Source: Vibrio bathopelagicus (GTDB taxonomy: Bacteria; Pseudomonadota; Gammaproteobacteria; Enterobacterales; Vibrionaceae). Taken from it: DNA of 64,000 nucleotides. Positions 43,426 through 52,613 of the stretch are shown here, in pieces. Each line of letters opens with the position of its first letter. Positions within the stretch are counted from its first letter, which is position 1. The stretch covers positions 1,860,001 through 1,924,000 of the forward strand of contig NZ_CP062500.1 of NCBI RefSeq assembly GCF_014879975.1. Reading direction: 5' to 3'. The notes under the pieces were generated by a model that was not told the origin of the DNA, did not search any database, and worked only from the letters and a program-made list of their open reading frames with translations. The position numbers were made by a program, and so were the translations under genes.

Positions 43426-44034
43426 TTACTTAAGCTCCTCTGGAATGCGGCGATCTTTGTGGTAGAACTCTCTGTCGTGTTCGTTGATTTCACGTAACAC
43501 TTTACAAGGGTTTCCGACGGCAACCACATTAGCTGGGATGTCTTTGGTGACTATGCTGCCCGCTCCAATAACAGAGTTTTCGCCAATGGTGACACCAGGA
43601 AGTACTACGGTGTGTGCGCCAAGCCATACGTTCTTACAGATACGGACAGGCACATTGAATTGCGCGGCTTTGAGCCTGAGTTCTGGACTGATGGGATGTG
43701 TACCTGTCGCGATGGTTACGTTAGGCGCAATCATCACGTTATCACCGAGGAACACGTCTGTGTCGTCGACCAGAGTTAGGTTGAAGTTCACATATACGTT
43801 ATTGCCTAGGTGCGTGTGACGACCCCAGTTGGCGCGCAATGGTGGCTCGATGTAACAACCCTCGCCAACTTCTGCGAACAGTTGCTTCATAATTTGTTGG
43901 CGCTTCTCGCCTTCACTCGGGCGAGTGTGGTTGAAATCGTAAAGCACTTCTAAGCATTGTGTTTGCTCGGCGACCAGATCAACGTCATCACAGTAATAAA
44001 CGTCTTGGTTGTGCATTTTAGCCTTTATATCCAT
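43426..44034 (-). CDS. maa: Maltose/galactoside O-acetyltransferase family protein
   Basis: A 202-residue hexapeptide acetyltransferase. The repeat domain includes GNNVYVNFNLTLVDDTDVFLGDNVMIAPNVTIATGTHPISPELR, with the catalytic His in ATGTHP. It should O-acetylate a sugar such as maltose or glucose. The length fits Maa/LacA. It lies next to, not inside, the array. Confidence 0.82.
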   Translation of the reverse strand: MDIKAKMHNQDVYYCDDVDLVAEQTQCLEVLYDFNHTRPSEGEKRQQIMKQLFAEVGEGCYIEPPLRANWGRHTHLGNNVYVNFNLTLVDDTDVFLGDNVMIAPNVTIATGTHPISPELRLKAAQFNVPVRICKNVWLGAHTVVLPGVTIGENSVIGAGSIVTKDIPANVVAVGNPCKVLREINEHDREFYHKDRRIPEELK

Positions 44035-44130
44035 GTTTTAACCTATTTGATAATTACCGAAGAGCGGTATAAATAAAGCGACTTATGGACAATTTGAAGC
44101 ATTTCACTGGCCTTAAAACAAGTTTACGGG

Positions 44131-44505
44131 CTAACGTGGCCTTATGTTCTCGGCAACACGCCATAGCACGCCACTTGGGTCAGTGATACAAAACTCAAGC
44201 ATTCCCCAAGGCTGCTCTACAACCTCAGTAACGGTTACTTCAAATTCCGTCATTACATTAGAGTTTTGCACGTGTTGATACCAACTTTTTACGTCTTCCA
44301 CCAGCAAGTGCATCATGTAATTGTGACAGTGCGCCGGTTCGTAAAAATCTTGTAAAAGGAATGCATAATCGCCGTGACGAAAATAAGCGATATCATGGAA
44401 CTCAGACATGATTTCAAAGCCGAGAGTTTGATAAAAACGCTTGGATAAATCGAAGTCTTTCGCGGGGACAAACGACTTTATTTCTGCGACTTTCAGGTTT
44501 TCCAT
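44131..44505 (-). CDS. VOC-family protein
   Basis: A 124-residue VOC protein: FVPAKDFDLSKRFYQTLGFEIMSEF opens it and PWGMLEFCITDPSGVLWRVAEN ends it with the metal-ligand Glu or Asp. It resembles bleomycin-resistance-like drug-binding proteins, but the metal set is incomplete on inspection. Confidence 0.8.
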   Translation of the reverse strand: MENLKVAEIKSFVPAKDFDLSKRFYQTLGFEIMSEFHDIAYFRHGDYAFLLQDFYEPAHCHNYMMHLLVEDVKSWYQHVQNSNVMTEFEVTVTEVVEQPWGMLEFCITDPSGVLWRVAENIRPR

Positions 44506-44584
44506 GACACACCTTTCCTTCTGGTTTTCTTATGTCTTTGAAGACTAATGATCTAGCTAGGCTTATTCTTTAATTGGTTTTCAG

Positions 44585-45274
44585 TTACTGGCTAAAAGAG
44601 CTAACTTCATCTTTGGTGAGGTATCGCCACTGGCCTTCTTCGACATCTAAACTTACTTCGCCTATTTGCTCTCGGTGAAGCCCTACAACTCGGTTACCTA
44701 CTGCGGCAAACATTCGTTTAACCTGATGAAACTTACCCTCTGTGATGGTTAGTAACACCTCTTTGGGGCTAATCACTTCTAGCTTTGCTGGGCGCGTTGG
44801 GGCTTTCTCGCCTTGCAACTGAATACCCGCCTTGAACTTATCTGCGACATCGTCCTTGATATCTCGTGACAATGTCACGCGGTAGACCTTTTTACACGAC
44901 TTGGTCGGTAGTGTGATATTGAAAGACCAACGGCCATCATCGGTGATCAACACTAAACCGGTTGTGTCGGCATCTAACCGTCCTGCGATGTGCAGTTCAG
45001 ACGCTTTATCTAACTCTAAGTAATTAAAAAGTGATGGGTACACTTCGTCGATATTGGAGCAGATGGTGCCCGCTGGCTTGTGCATTAAGATGTACCGAAA
45101 CTCTCGTAGCGTTAATGCATCACCATTAAGCAAGATAGCGTTACTTTCATGAACCTGAGTAGATTCATCGAGTACAACCACACTGTTCACACTCACTTCA
45201 CCGGTTTGGATTCGCTGAACGGCTTCGGGTTTTGTTAGTTCTGTGCTTTTACAAAGGTATTTATCAAGGCGCAT
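44585..45274 (-). CDS. rsuA: 16S rRNA pseudouridine synthase RsuA-like
   Basis: A 229-residue RsuA-family enzyme. It has an N-terminal S4 RNA-binding domain (MRLDKYLCKSTELTKPEAVQRI), the catalytic Asp in AGRLDADTTGLVL, and the late GKFHQVKRMFAAVGNRVVGLHR. RsuA makes pseudouridine 516 in 16S rRNA; a related enzyme of the same family cannot be excluded. I start at 45274 because the S4 domain begins there and the upstream gene stops at the same base. Confidence 0.85.
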   Translation of the reverse strand: MRLDKYLCKSTELTKPEAVQRIQTGEVSVNSVVVLDESTQVHESNAILLNGDALTLREFRYILMHKPAGTICSNIDEVYPSLFNYLELDKASELHIAGRLDADTTGLVLITDDGRWSFNITLPTKSCKKVYRVTLSRDIKDDVADKFKAGIQLQGEKAPTRPAKLEVISPKEVLLTITEGKFHQVKRMFAAVGNRVVGLHREQIGEVSLDVEEGQWRYLTKDEVSSFSQ

Positions 45275-45435
45275 TAATCGTCTGCACCACATTTCGCACA
45301 AGGCTTGTAGGTACGTTCACCTTGAGCAATCACCACATAGTCTCGAACGCAATTATCACATAGCGCCAACTTTGGGTAAGCGTCTTTCTGTTTCTTTGCG
45401 TTAATGTCGCCTTCGGTGGTGTATACGGTTCTCAT
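45274..45435 (-). CDS. Small zinc-ribbon protein coupled to rsuA
   Basis: A 53-residue protein: MRTVYTTEGDINAKKQKDAY, then a CxxC pair (LCDNCVRDY) and a second one at the end (PCAKCGADD). It probably binds zinc. Its stop TAA and the rsuA start share one base (TAATG), so translation is coupled. I do not recognise the family. Confidence 0.7.
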   Translation of the reverse strand: MRTVYTTEGDINAKKQKDAYPKLALCDNCVRDYVVIAQGERTYKPCAKCGADD

Positions 45436-45600
45436 TTTAATGCCTTTGTTTTAATAACTTGCTAGGCGCAAATTGTATCACTGTTTACAGCCCTGTTTGC
45501 AGTGTTGTGACTTAGATAAATGAATATCAAATGAGGTGGTTCCTTTGAGGTTCCGAACGATAGACAACAAAATCAACGTGCCACGCCTATCAGTGGTAAA

Positions 45601-45957
45601 ATGACAAAAGCTCACCAACCAATGAAGTCACTAATGAAAAATTGTAATCAATGCGGAAAATGCTGTATCAAATATGGAGATGGTGACCTTGCCGCGACTC
45701 AAGAAGAGATTGATTTGTGGGAACTGTTCAACCCAGACATATTTGAATATGTTCGCGGTAGTGAGATTTGGTTTGATCCGGAGTCTGGCGAACGCTTAAG
45801 TCGTTGCCCTTTCCTAGAAGTTGTTCCAATGAAAGATATGAATGCCCAAGCGAAATATACGTGCAGCATTTACTTAGATCGACCTGAAGATTGTCGTCAT
45901 TATCCGAGCTTAATCAATGAGATGGTAAGAGATGAATGCGAGATGAATGCGAGATGA
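45601..45957 (+). CDS. YkgJ-family cysteine-cluster protein, C-terminus truncated
   Basis: A YkgJ-type protein of 118 residues: NCNQCGKCCIKYGDGDLAATQEEIDLW carries the N-terminal cysteine cluster, with later Cys in LSRCPFLE, YTCSIY and EDCRHYP; it probably binds zinc or an Fe-S cluster. A tandem 11 bp duplication (45931-45952) shifts the frame near the end. With one copy it would continue EMIEVIDLQDTKKAQRKL for about 28 more codons to a stop at 46044. Either the C-terminus was lost recently or the repeat is variable. The start could also be the second ATG at 45625. Confidence 0.75.
   Translation: MTKAHQPMKSLMKNCNQCGKCCIKYGDGDLAATQEEIDLWELFNPDIFEYVRGSEIWFDPESGERLSRCPFLEVVPMKDMNAQAKYTCSIYLDRPEDCRHYPSLINEMVRDECEMNAR
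45931..45952. repeat. 11 bp tandem duplication in the YkgJ-type gene
   Basis: GATGAATGCGA occurs twice in direct succession. Removal of one copy restores a longer reading frame that ends at 46046. Confidence 0.9.
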
Positions 45958-46086
45958 TTGAGGTAATAGATTTACAAGATACGAAAAAAGCTCAAAGAAA
46001 ACTCGATATTCTGATGAAAGACAGTCGCCCTTCAAGCTTTTCATAAGCACTGATCTTCTAAACAGCCGTTCTGTATTAACGAGCCA

Positions 46087-46500
46087 TTATTTACTGATAA
46101 GAGGTAAATACTGGTTTGCTTCTAACCAATCAAGCGCAACAAGAGCAGCCAACGAACATACTGCTCTGTCGTTGCCATCAACAAACTTAAGCTCTTCGAT
46201 CTCAGCGTCTGGAGCGAGTTCACCAGTATAGCCTGCAAGGTAACATGTCAATTGTACTGACACGCCTTCCGCTTTACCATCAGCTTGGCCAGTAAACGTC
46301 TCAACGTATTTGATTGAATCAGGTACTAGGTCTACTGATATTTCTTCTTTGATTTCGCGAACCAATGCTTGCTCATCACTTTCCCCCGCTTCGCGCTTTC
46401 CGCCCGGTAGGTAGAACAGTTCTTTGCCTTTTGATCTCACCATCAGCAGCTTGTCATCTTCAATGAATATCCAAGCGAGCTTATCAATTACCTTATTCAT
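46087..46500 (-). CDS. NUDIX hydrolase
   Basis: A 137-residue NUDIX protein with a complete box, GGKREAGESDEQALVREIKEEISV, which binds the metal. It should hydrolyse a nucleoside diphosphate derivative. I prefer the ATG at 46500 (MNKVIDKLAWIFIEDDKLLMVRS); an upstream one adds 14 residues. Confidence 0.88.
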   Translation of the reverse strand: MNKVIDKLAWIFIEDDKLLMVRSKGKELFYLPGGKREAGESDEQALVREIKEEISVDLVPDSIKYVETFTGQADGKAEGVSVQLTCYLAGYTGELAPDAEIEELKFVDGNDRAVCSLAALVALDWLEANQYLPLISK

Positions 46501-46685
46501 GTTCTTAGGCCTTGTTATTGTGTTTATTATTCTGGTTAGCACGACCGTATCGCGGCAGACGTATGTTACATGCAGCAGTGAACATATTCTATTGAATTAC
46601 TTAGGAAATGTCTTTGATAGTCTATAAACGACAGCCTTCAAGTAGAATACTCGCCAGCTGTCATAAGAACTGAACTGTGGTTGAA

Positions 46686-47066
46686 TTAATCAACGAGCCA
46701 CTCAACAGCGGAGTCATGATCTTCAAATGACTTAATCTCACCCGACACAAACCAACTGCCGACTTTTGATGCCATTTCTTGCCAGCTTTTATCACCATAG
46801 ATAGCAATCTTATCTATCTTCGAGTTGAGCTCTAAACCGAGTTTGAAATCGTCCCACGCGGCGCGCAGTTCCCAACCCGTTAATGTTGAGATGTCGACGA
46901 GCATCTTCAATGCAGATGAGTCGATCTCTTCTATTGTTGTTTTTAAGATTGGTATCATCGCTTGATAATCGTCGTGCGTCAGCTTTCCTTTCGCTTTAAA
47001 CACGATGATGGTTTCACCGCTAACACGTTCAATCCCAACCGATATTCCATGACGTTCGATACTCAT
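46686..47066 (-). CDS. STAS/SpoIIAA-like protein
   Basis: A 126-residue protein of the SpoIIAA-like group: VFKAKGKLTHDDYQAMIPILKT and LKMLVDISTLTGWELRAAWDDFKLG are the family blocks. Such proteins are usually single-domain and of unknown function; the phosphorylatable Ser of true anti-sigma antagonists is not evident. Confidence 0.78.
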   Translation of the reverse strand: MSIERHGISVGIERVSGETIIVFKAKGKLTHDDYQAMIPILKTTIEEIDSSALKMLVDISTLTGWELRAAWDDFKLGLELNSKIDKIAIYGDKSWQEMASKVGSWFVSGEIKSFEDHDSAVEWLVD

Positions 47067-47231
47067 AACCTAGCCCTTATATTAGAAATCTAAACTTAGC
47101 TTAGAGCATTATATAAGCCATAAATGAGAGGTTTACGTCAAAACAAACAAGCTCGTCGCTATGTTTTAAGAGCAAGGATTTGAGCGGTTCTTAAACGTGA
47201 TAACGACCACTGACGCTAAATATCTGAATGG

Positions 47232-47759
47232 TCACCCATTGAGGTGCTCCAATAGTTGGATCAGGCTTTGAATCTGCACAATGTTCGCATGATCTGACTC
47301 AACCACTGTTCCTTCGGCGTTTAACCAAATTGCTTGCAAGCCGGCTTCTAACGCTGGGTAGATGTCTTTTTCGAGGGTATCTCCCACCATGGTGACGTCT
47401 TGTGGTTTAACACCGAGCTTACCAATGATAGCGGGATAAAAACCCGAATCATATTTAGATAAACCAATACTCGCCTTACAGAAGTAACCATCAGTATATT
47501 GAGACAAACCGACACGTTCAAACGCACGGATGATGTCATTCTTACTTGAATCAGCCGCGTTGGTCGCGATATAGACGTTGTGATATTTCGACAATTCAGC
47601 CAGCATCGCGCGCGTCCCACTGACTTCTTCGACAACCTCCCAGTCACACATTTTCCCTTGTGCATCTGGAAAGTCGACCATCAACGTGTTGCCCCAGTCG
47701 AATAAGACTGTCTTTGTAAGCTTGATTGGAGCTGTTATTTTTGTAGAGTTAGTCATCAT
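47232..47759 (-). CDS. HAD-superfamily hydrolase with an altered first motif
   Basis: A 175-residue HAD protein. The first motif reads FDWGNTLMVDF: the nucleophile Asp is there, but the usual second Asp is a Gly. Other motifs look normal (YIATNAADSS, GLSKYDSGFYP, MVGDTLEKDIYPALEAGLQAIWL). Absence of the acid/base Asp is seen in a minority of HAD enzymes. Substrate unknown. Confidence 0.82.
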   Translation of the reverse strand: MMTNSTKITAPIKLTKTVLFDWGNTLMVDFPDAQGKMCDWEVVEEVSGTRAMLAELSKYHNVYIATNAADSSKNDIIRAFERVGLSQYTDGYFCKASIGLSKYDSGFYPAIIGKLGVKPQDVTMVGDTLEKDIYPALEAGLQAIWLNAEGTVVESDHANIVQIQSLIQLLEHLNG

Positions 47760-47798
47760 GCCTCCTGCATCGATGATGTTACGAACTTTTAGTCGTAC

Positions 47799-48299
47799 TT
47801 ATAAGAACTTCTCGATTAGAATCTCATCAAAGTACTGGTCGCCAATCTTGCCATGTTTCTTGGCTGTTCCAATAATTTCAAAGCCTTGCTTAAGATAAAC
47901 CGCTAATGCACGTTCGTTGTCTGCTCGAACATAAGCAAATAGCTTTTCGTAACCTTTGGCCTTTGCGACTTCGAATGTATGTTCAAATAACTGCTTTGCG
48001 ACGCCTTGCCCACGGCTGTTTGCGTCAACATAAGTTCCAATGATACCAACATGGTCAAAGGCTTTCGTGTAAGTAGCAAATGGTTCTACATTCTGAAAAC
48101 CAAGCAATTGATTGCTAGTTTGATTAACAGCAACACTGAACACACCACGCACTGGAAACGCTTCGATAAAACCTTTCTCTTCATCCAACGTAAACGTTTG
48201 ATCTAAGATGGTATAACGCCCTTCAATGATGATTGGGTTTAATACATCAATAATGCCTTGAGCATCATCTACCGTTACGTTTCTTACATTCAAACTCAT
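47799..48299 (-). CDS. GNAT-family N-acetyltransferase
   Basis: A 166-residue GNAT: motif A is VDANSRGQGVAKQLFEHTFEVAKA and motif B DNERALAVYLKQGFEIIGTAKKHG. It resembles phosphinothricin-type acetyltransferases (start VRNVTVDDAQGIIDVLNPIIIEGRYT). Acceptor unknown. The HAD gene starts 40 bp downstream. Confidence 0.83.
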   Translation of the reverse strand: MSLNVRNVTVDDAQGIIDVLNPIIIEGRYTILDQTFTLDEEKGFIEAFPVRGVFSVAVNQTSNQLLGFQNVEPFATYTKAFDHVGIIGTYVDANSRGQGVAKQLFEHTFEVAKAKGYEKLFAYVRADNERALAVYLKQGFEIIGTAKKHGKIGDQYFDEILIEKFL

Positions 48300-48354
48300 A
48301 CAACTTTACCTTGCGACTAATATTCGAGAATAATACGCGCGGATTATATGCCTA

Positions 48355-49296
48355 TTAGTTACTATCATTAAAGAGCAATATGTTATCGAAAGCGATATCA
48401 AAGTAGAGTTCGTAGCTATTTTGTTCAACGTAGCCTAAATGCGGGGTCGCCGTGACGTTTGGTAAGGATAATAGTGGTTCAATGTCAGTGGTGGCAGGCT
48501 CTGTATCAAACACATCAACAGCCGCTCGCTTAGTTGATACCAGACTCAGTTCTCGGTATAAAGCGCCTTGCTCAACCAGCTCTGCTCGACTGATATTCAC
48601 AAATAGTGAGTCAGGCTTCATTAAGGTCAAATCCTCAGCGGTAACACATCCTCGAGTTACGTCATTCAAGCGTAGATGCAAAGAAAGCACATCTACACTA
48701 CTGAAAAACGATTGTTTGGTTGTTGCGGCATCAAAGCCATCTGCCTGAGCTTGGTCTCTTGAAGTTTGACTTCCCCACACCATCACATTCATGCCGAATG
48801 CTTTGGCATATTGGGCGATGCAGCGTCCGATTTTTCCATAGCCCCAAATACCAAGCTTTAAGCCCTTTAATGTTCTGCCTAAGCCGAGTGAACCTGAATC
48901 TTGCCATTGGCTCTGTTTGAGGTTTGACGAGTAAGTAGGAATATGGCGAGACGCCGCCATAATCAGCGCCCAGCATAACTCTGAGGGCGCAACAGGCGAA
49001 CCTCGGCCCTCTAGCACAGTAACACCGAATCGTTCGCACATTTTCGGGTCGATATGATTACTCACTTTACCCGTCTGGCTAATCAGTTTGAGGTTGGGAA
49101 GTTTTGATAAGAGCGATTCAGTGATCTCGGTTCTTTCTCGAATGAGCACAATGGCTTCAAATGAGATCAACTTAGCGCAGAGCTCTTGTTCTGAATAAGC
49201 TTTTGTAAATACAGTGACATCGTGTTGTTCGAGTTTGTTGAAGCTATCGAGGTCTTTAACGACGTTCTGATAGTCATCCAATATCGCTATTTTCAC
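48355..49296 (-). CDS. D-isomer-specific 2-hydroxyacid dehydrogenase
   Basis: A 313-residue dehydrogenase. The Rossmann motif is GIWGYGKIGRCIAQYAKAFG, and the catalytic Arg, Glu and His can be placed in SLHLRLN, DVFDTEPAT and TPHLGYVEQN. I chose the GTG at 49296 because an AAGGAGA lies 6 bp upstream; an upstream in-frame ATG adds 20 residues without similarity. The substrate is unknown. Confidence 0.85.
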   Translation of the reverse strand: MKIAILDDYQNVVKDLDSFNKLEQHDVTVFTKAYSEQELCAKLISFEAIVLIRERTEITESLLSKLPNLKLISQTGKVSNHIDPKMCERFGVTVLEGRGSPVAPSELCWALIMAASRHIPTYSSNLKQSQWQDSGSLGLGRTLKGLKLGIWGYGKIGRCIAQYAKAFGMNVMVWGSQTSRDQAQADGFDAATTKQSFFSSVDVLSLHLRLNDVTRGCVTAEDLTLMKPDSLFVNISRAELVEQGALYRELSLVSTKRAAVDVFDTEPATTDIEPLLSLPNVTATPHLGYVEQNSYELYFDIAFDNILLFNDSN

Positions 49297-49347
49297 ATCA
49301 CTCTCCTTGTGATTGTTAGTTATCTTGTATTGGTCAAATTTAGGCCA

Positions 49348-49380
49348 AAGTGCCACGCATTATGGTTCAACATAACACTC
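49348..49380 (-). repeat. Possible attC remnant
   Basis: AAAGTGCCACGCATTATGG resembles the right arm of a VCR-type site (usual AAAATGCCACGCGTTGTGA). No left arm is seen. It lies 13 bp from the 3' end of the ASCH gene. Confidence 0.4.
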
Positions 49381-49392
49381 ACGCTTACTTTA

Positions 49393-49857
49393 CTATTGAT
49401 AAACCACTTTAAATCGCTCTAGTACAAGTAACATGTCTTCAGTTGGCGCGATTTTGAGCTCTTCACATTCACGTGAGAAGAAGTTCCAGTGCGCTTTTCT
49501 CCACCACTCTAGAGTTTTGTCCCCCTCACCTTCAGCAGCAGCAAACTCAGCCGTCACTTCATTGTATTTGCACAACGACACCGAAGTTACCTCAACAATG
49601 CAAACTGGTTTGCCATCCCAATCGGTGACGACTTGCAAATGCCCCACGACAGGCATAACTTCATCTTCATTGCTGTACCAATACTCTAGACTGCAAGACG
49701 CCTGCTTTTCGCCTTTAAGTATTAGCTGTGCGCACAGGTTGGCGTTGTATTCATCAGCACAGTAATAGTCAGAACTAAAAGAGGTGTATTGCGAAGCAAC
49801 GTCCGCTGGCAATGTGCTGAGGTAGCTATCGAGATAAGCTTTGCTTCTTTCTTCCAT
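49393..49857 (-). CDS. ASCH-domain protein
   Basis: A 154-residue ASCH protein: LCAQLILKGEKQASCSLEYWYSNEDEVMPVVGHLQVVTDWDGKPVCIVEVTSVSL is the PUA-like core, and EGEGDKTLEWWRKAHWNFF the conserved end. Members bind RNA or hydrolyse modified nucleosides (such as N4-acetylcytidine). I start at the ATG at 49857. Confidence 0.82.
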   Translation of the reverse strand: MEERSKAYLDSYLSTLPADVASQYTSFSSDYYCADEYNANLCAQLILKGEKQASCSLEYWYSNEDEVMPVVGHLQVVTDWDGKPVCIVEVTSVSLCKYNEVTAEFAAAEGEGDKTLEWWRKAHWNFFSRECEELKIAPTEDMLLVLERFKVVYQ

Positions 49858-50026
49858 GATTTTTCCAAATTCAATATAAGTTTGAGCCAATAAGTACTTA
49901 TAGATTAAGCAGTTGATTATATTGAGAGCAAACTATCAAGTCCGGTTATTACTGTAAACCGAGTGATTATCAAAATGTCGGCTGAGAAAGAAGAATATGA
50001 ATTGGACTTTTAGGCTAATACAAGAA

Positions 50027-50069
50027 GAGCCAAATGCACCTTTAGACCGTGCTTTTAGCTCTTCGTATT
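50027..50069 (-). terminator. Possible terminator of glpT-glpQ
   Basis: GAAGAGCCAAA pairs imperfectly with TTTAGCTCTTC across a loop of about 20 nt. The T run is weak. Confidence 0.35.
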
Positions 50070-50101
50070 TCGTTACTATCGCCTCTTAAATGAGCGACAA
50101 A

Positions 50102-51157
50102 TTATTGGTTCAAGAAATCTACCGCTTTGTCTGGAAAATCTGTAAACACACCGTCGACTTTGACTTGGTTGTAAAACACATCCAACATGCCATCGAAGTT
50201 ATCAGCATAACTTGGGATTTTTCCTGGATCAGCACGGAACGTATAAGGGTGTACGTCTAAACCAGCATCTTTTGCCGATTTCATTAACGGCTTAATGATG
50301 ATGTTTCCTTTGGTCGATGCATCGTCCACCAACATAGGTTTCCAAGGGCCAATGCCGTCAGCGTAAGTAGCAACTTTTGCCATGCCACCTTTCTCAAACA
50401 TCCAGTCGTAACTGTATGGCGTGGTTTTGTCACCCTTGTAAGTCATGGTTTCGTTCCAATCGGTGTAAGCCATCAACTGAACGAGTTTAAGATCCATTTC
50501 CATGGCTGGCATTAACTCATCATTAATGCGTTGCAATTCGTTGGCGTCAAAACACTGTAAATAGACCTTGTCGTCTTTAGATAGGTAGCCATATTGCTGC
50601 AAGGTAGCAAGCACCGCTTTAGAGATGTCTTTTCCTTCATGGCGATGGAACCAAGGTGCTTTGATTTCAGGATAAATACCCACGTCATAACCGAGCGTCT
50701 TGTTTAAGCCTTGGATCAGTTCGATTTCTTCTGCAAAAGTAGCGACACGGAAATCAGACTGCCACATAGGGAAGCGCGTTGGGTACCCTGCCACTCTGTT
50801 ACCTTGATCATCGAGGTTAAAACCCTCAGTTACTTTTAATGATTTGATCTCAGCAAGCGTAAAGTCAATCGCGTAATAGCGGCCATCTGCTCGTGCACGG
50901 TCTGGAAAGCGGTCTGCAACATCGGTAACACGATCTAAATAATGGTCATGTAGTACCACCAACTGATCGTCTTTTGTCATTACGACATCTTGCTCGATGT
51001 AGTCCGGCCTCATTGCATAAGCGAGTGCTTTGGCCGGTAATGTGTGTTCCGGTAGATAGCCTGATGCACCACGGTGCGCAATCACTAAAGGATCGGCAAG
51101 CGCATTGGTTGATAAGCTAAGTGTTAAAAGAGTTAGGCACATTGACGTTGTTTTCAT
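50102..51157 (-). CDS. glpQ: Periplasmic glycerophosphodiester phosphodiesterase
   Basis: A 351-residue GlpQ. The signal peptide (residues 1-21) is followed by the catalytic start VIAHRGASGYLPEHTLPA, with HRG and the Glu ligand, and HDHYLDRVTDVADRFPDR. It splits glycerophosphodiesters in the periplasm into glycerol-3-phosphate and an alcohol, feeding the transporter gene upstream. glpT and glpQ form one operon with an 82 bp spacer. Confidence 0.92.
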   Translation of the reverse strand: MKTTSMCLTLLTLSLSTNALADPLVIAHRGASGYLPEHTLPAKALAYAMRPDYIEQDVVMTKDDQLVVLHDHYLDRVTDVADRFPDRARADGRYYAIDFTLAEIKSLKVTEGFNLDDQGNRVAGYPTRFPMWQSDFRVATFAEEIELIQGLNKTLGYDVGIYPEIKAPWFHRHEGKDISKAVLATLQQYGYLSKDDKVYLQCFDANELQRINDELMPAMEMDLKLVQLMAYTDWNETMTYKGDKTTPYSYDWMFEKGGMAKVATYADGIGPWKPMLVDDASTKGNIIIKPLMKSAKDAGLDVHPYTFRADPGKIPSYADNFDGMLDVFYNQVKVDGVFTDFPDKAVDFLNQ

Positions 51158-51180
51158 TATATCTATTCCTTTGATAGCAC

Positions 51181-51204
51181 AGAGGCAGGATATCCCCTGC
51201 CTCT
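51181..51204 (-). other. Hairpin between glpT and glpQ
   Basis: AGAGGCAGG pairs with CCTGCCTCT over a 6 nt loop. There is no T run, so it is more likely to stabilise or process the message than to terminate it. Confidence 0.55.
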
Positions 51205-51239
51205 ACTGTCTATTAGTATGACGTTGTCTAATTAATAAA

Positions 51240-52613
51240 CTATTGAGTTAACGCTTCTTTTTGTTGTTCGAGTTCTTTTTGTTTGTGGTGTGCACGCTCA
51301 CCTAAGAACGCGTAAATCAGACAAATTATTGAAGCAACACAAGCACCGACCAAGATAATGAAACCACCATCCCAACCGTAAAGGTCAACCATAAAGCCAA
51401 GTACTGCGTTGGCAGCAACCGCACCGCCTAGGTAGCCAAACAAACCGGTTAAGCCAGCCGCTGTTCCCGCCGCTTTTTTAGGCGCAAGCTCAAGCGCATA
51501 CAAGCCGATTAGCATTACTGGGCCATAGATAAGGAAACCAATCGCAATCAGTGCCAGCATATCAACCGTTGGGTTGCCTGCTGGGTTCAGCCAGTACACT
51601 AATACAGCAACAGTCACGAGTACCATGAACAGGATCCCTGCAGGTGCACGTCGGCCTTTAAACAACTTATCTGAAATCCAACCACACAATAAAGTGCCAG
51701 GAATGCCCGCCCACTCGTACAAGAAGTAAGCCCAAGACGATTTATCTACTGAGAAGTCTTTCGCTTCTTTTAAGTAAACAGGAGCCCAATCGAGTACGCC
51801 GTAACGAATCAGGTAAACGAACGCGTTCGCGATAGCAATTGACCACAACAACTTGTTAGAGAATACGTACTTAAAGAAGATTTCTTTGGCCGTCATCTCT
51901 GTCTCGTGAGACTTATCGTAATCATCTGGGTAATCGTCTTTGTGTTCTTCAATCGGAGGCAAACCACAAGATTGAGGTGTATCTCTTACTGTAAACCAAA
52001 CGAAAATAGCAACGAGAGTGGCAAAAAATGCAGGAACATAAAAAGCGGTTCGCCAGTCGTCGTTAAAAGCCCAAAGACCCAATAAGAACATTGGACCAAT
52101 CAATCCGCCGCCAACATTGTGCGCAACGTTCCATACCGAAACTATCTCGCCACGCTCTTTACGTGACCACCAGTGCACCATGGTTCGCCCACAAGCCGGC
52201 CAGCCCATACCTTGAAACCAACCATTCAAGAACAGCAGGATAAACATTGCAGTAATGCTGCCTGTTGCCCATGGCATGAAACCAAAGCAGAACATCACCA
52301 GTGCCGACATTAACAAGCCGCCGCTGAGGAAATAACGTGGGTTTGAGCGATCCGACACGCTTCCCATTAAAAACTTAGATAAGCCGTAAGCAATTGACAC
52401 TGCAGCCAAGGCAACACCAAGCTCTCCGCGACTGAAACCCTGTTCAATAAGGTAAGGCATCGCCAAACTGAAGTTTTTGCGAACTAAGTAATAACCTGCA
52501 TAGCCAACAAAGATGCCTAGAAACAGCTGCCATCGTAAACGTGTGTAGGTGCTATCAATCTTATCTGATGATAAGCGATCGATATGCGCCATAGGTTTGA
52601 ATATTCCAAACAT
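51240..52613 (-). CDS. glpT: Glycerol-3-phosphate transporter
   Basis: A 457-residue major-facilitator antiporter with about twelve helices. It exchanges glycerol-3-phosphate for phosphate. GlpT family signatures are [19 protein letters not shown] (helix 1 with the substrate-binding Arg) and [26 protein letters not shown]. It is upstream of glpQ, as in many bacteria. Confidence 0.92.
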   Translation of the reverse strand: MFGIFKPMAHIDRLSSDKIDSTYTRLRWQLFLGIFVGYAGYYLVRKNFSLAMPYLIEQGFSRGELGVALAAVSIAYGLSKFLMGSVSDRSNPRYFLSGGLLMSALVMFCFGFMPWATGSITAMFILLFLNGWFQGMGWPACGRTMVHWWSRKERGEIVSVWNVAHNVGGGLIGPMFLLGLWAFNDDWRTAFYVPAFFATLVAIFVWFTVRDTPQSCGLPPIEEHKDDYPDDYDKSHETEMTAKEIFFKYVFSNKLLWSIAIANAFVYLIRYGVLDWAPVYLKEAKDFSVDKSSWAYFLYEWAGIPGTLLCGWISDKLFKGRRAPAGILFMVLVTVAVLVYWLNPAGNPTVDMLALIAIGFLIYGPVMLIGLYALELAPKKAAGTAAGLTGLFGYLGGAVAANAVLGFMVDLYGWDGGFIILVGACVASIICLIYAFLGERAHHKQKELEQQKEALTQ

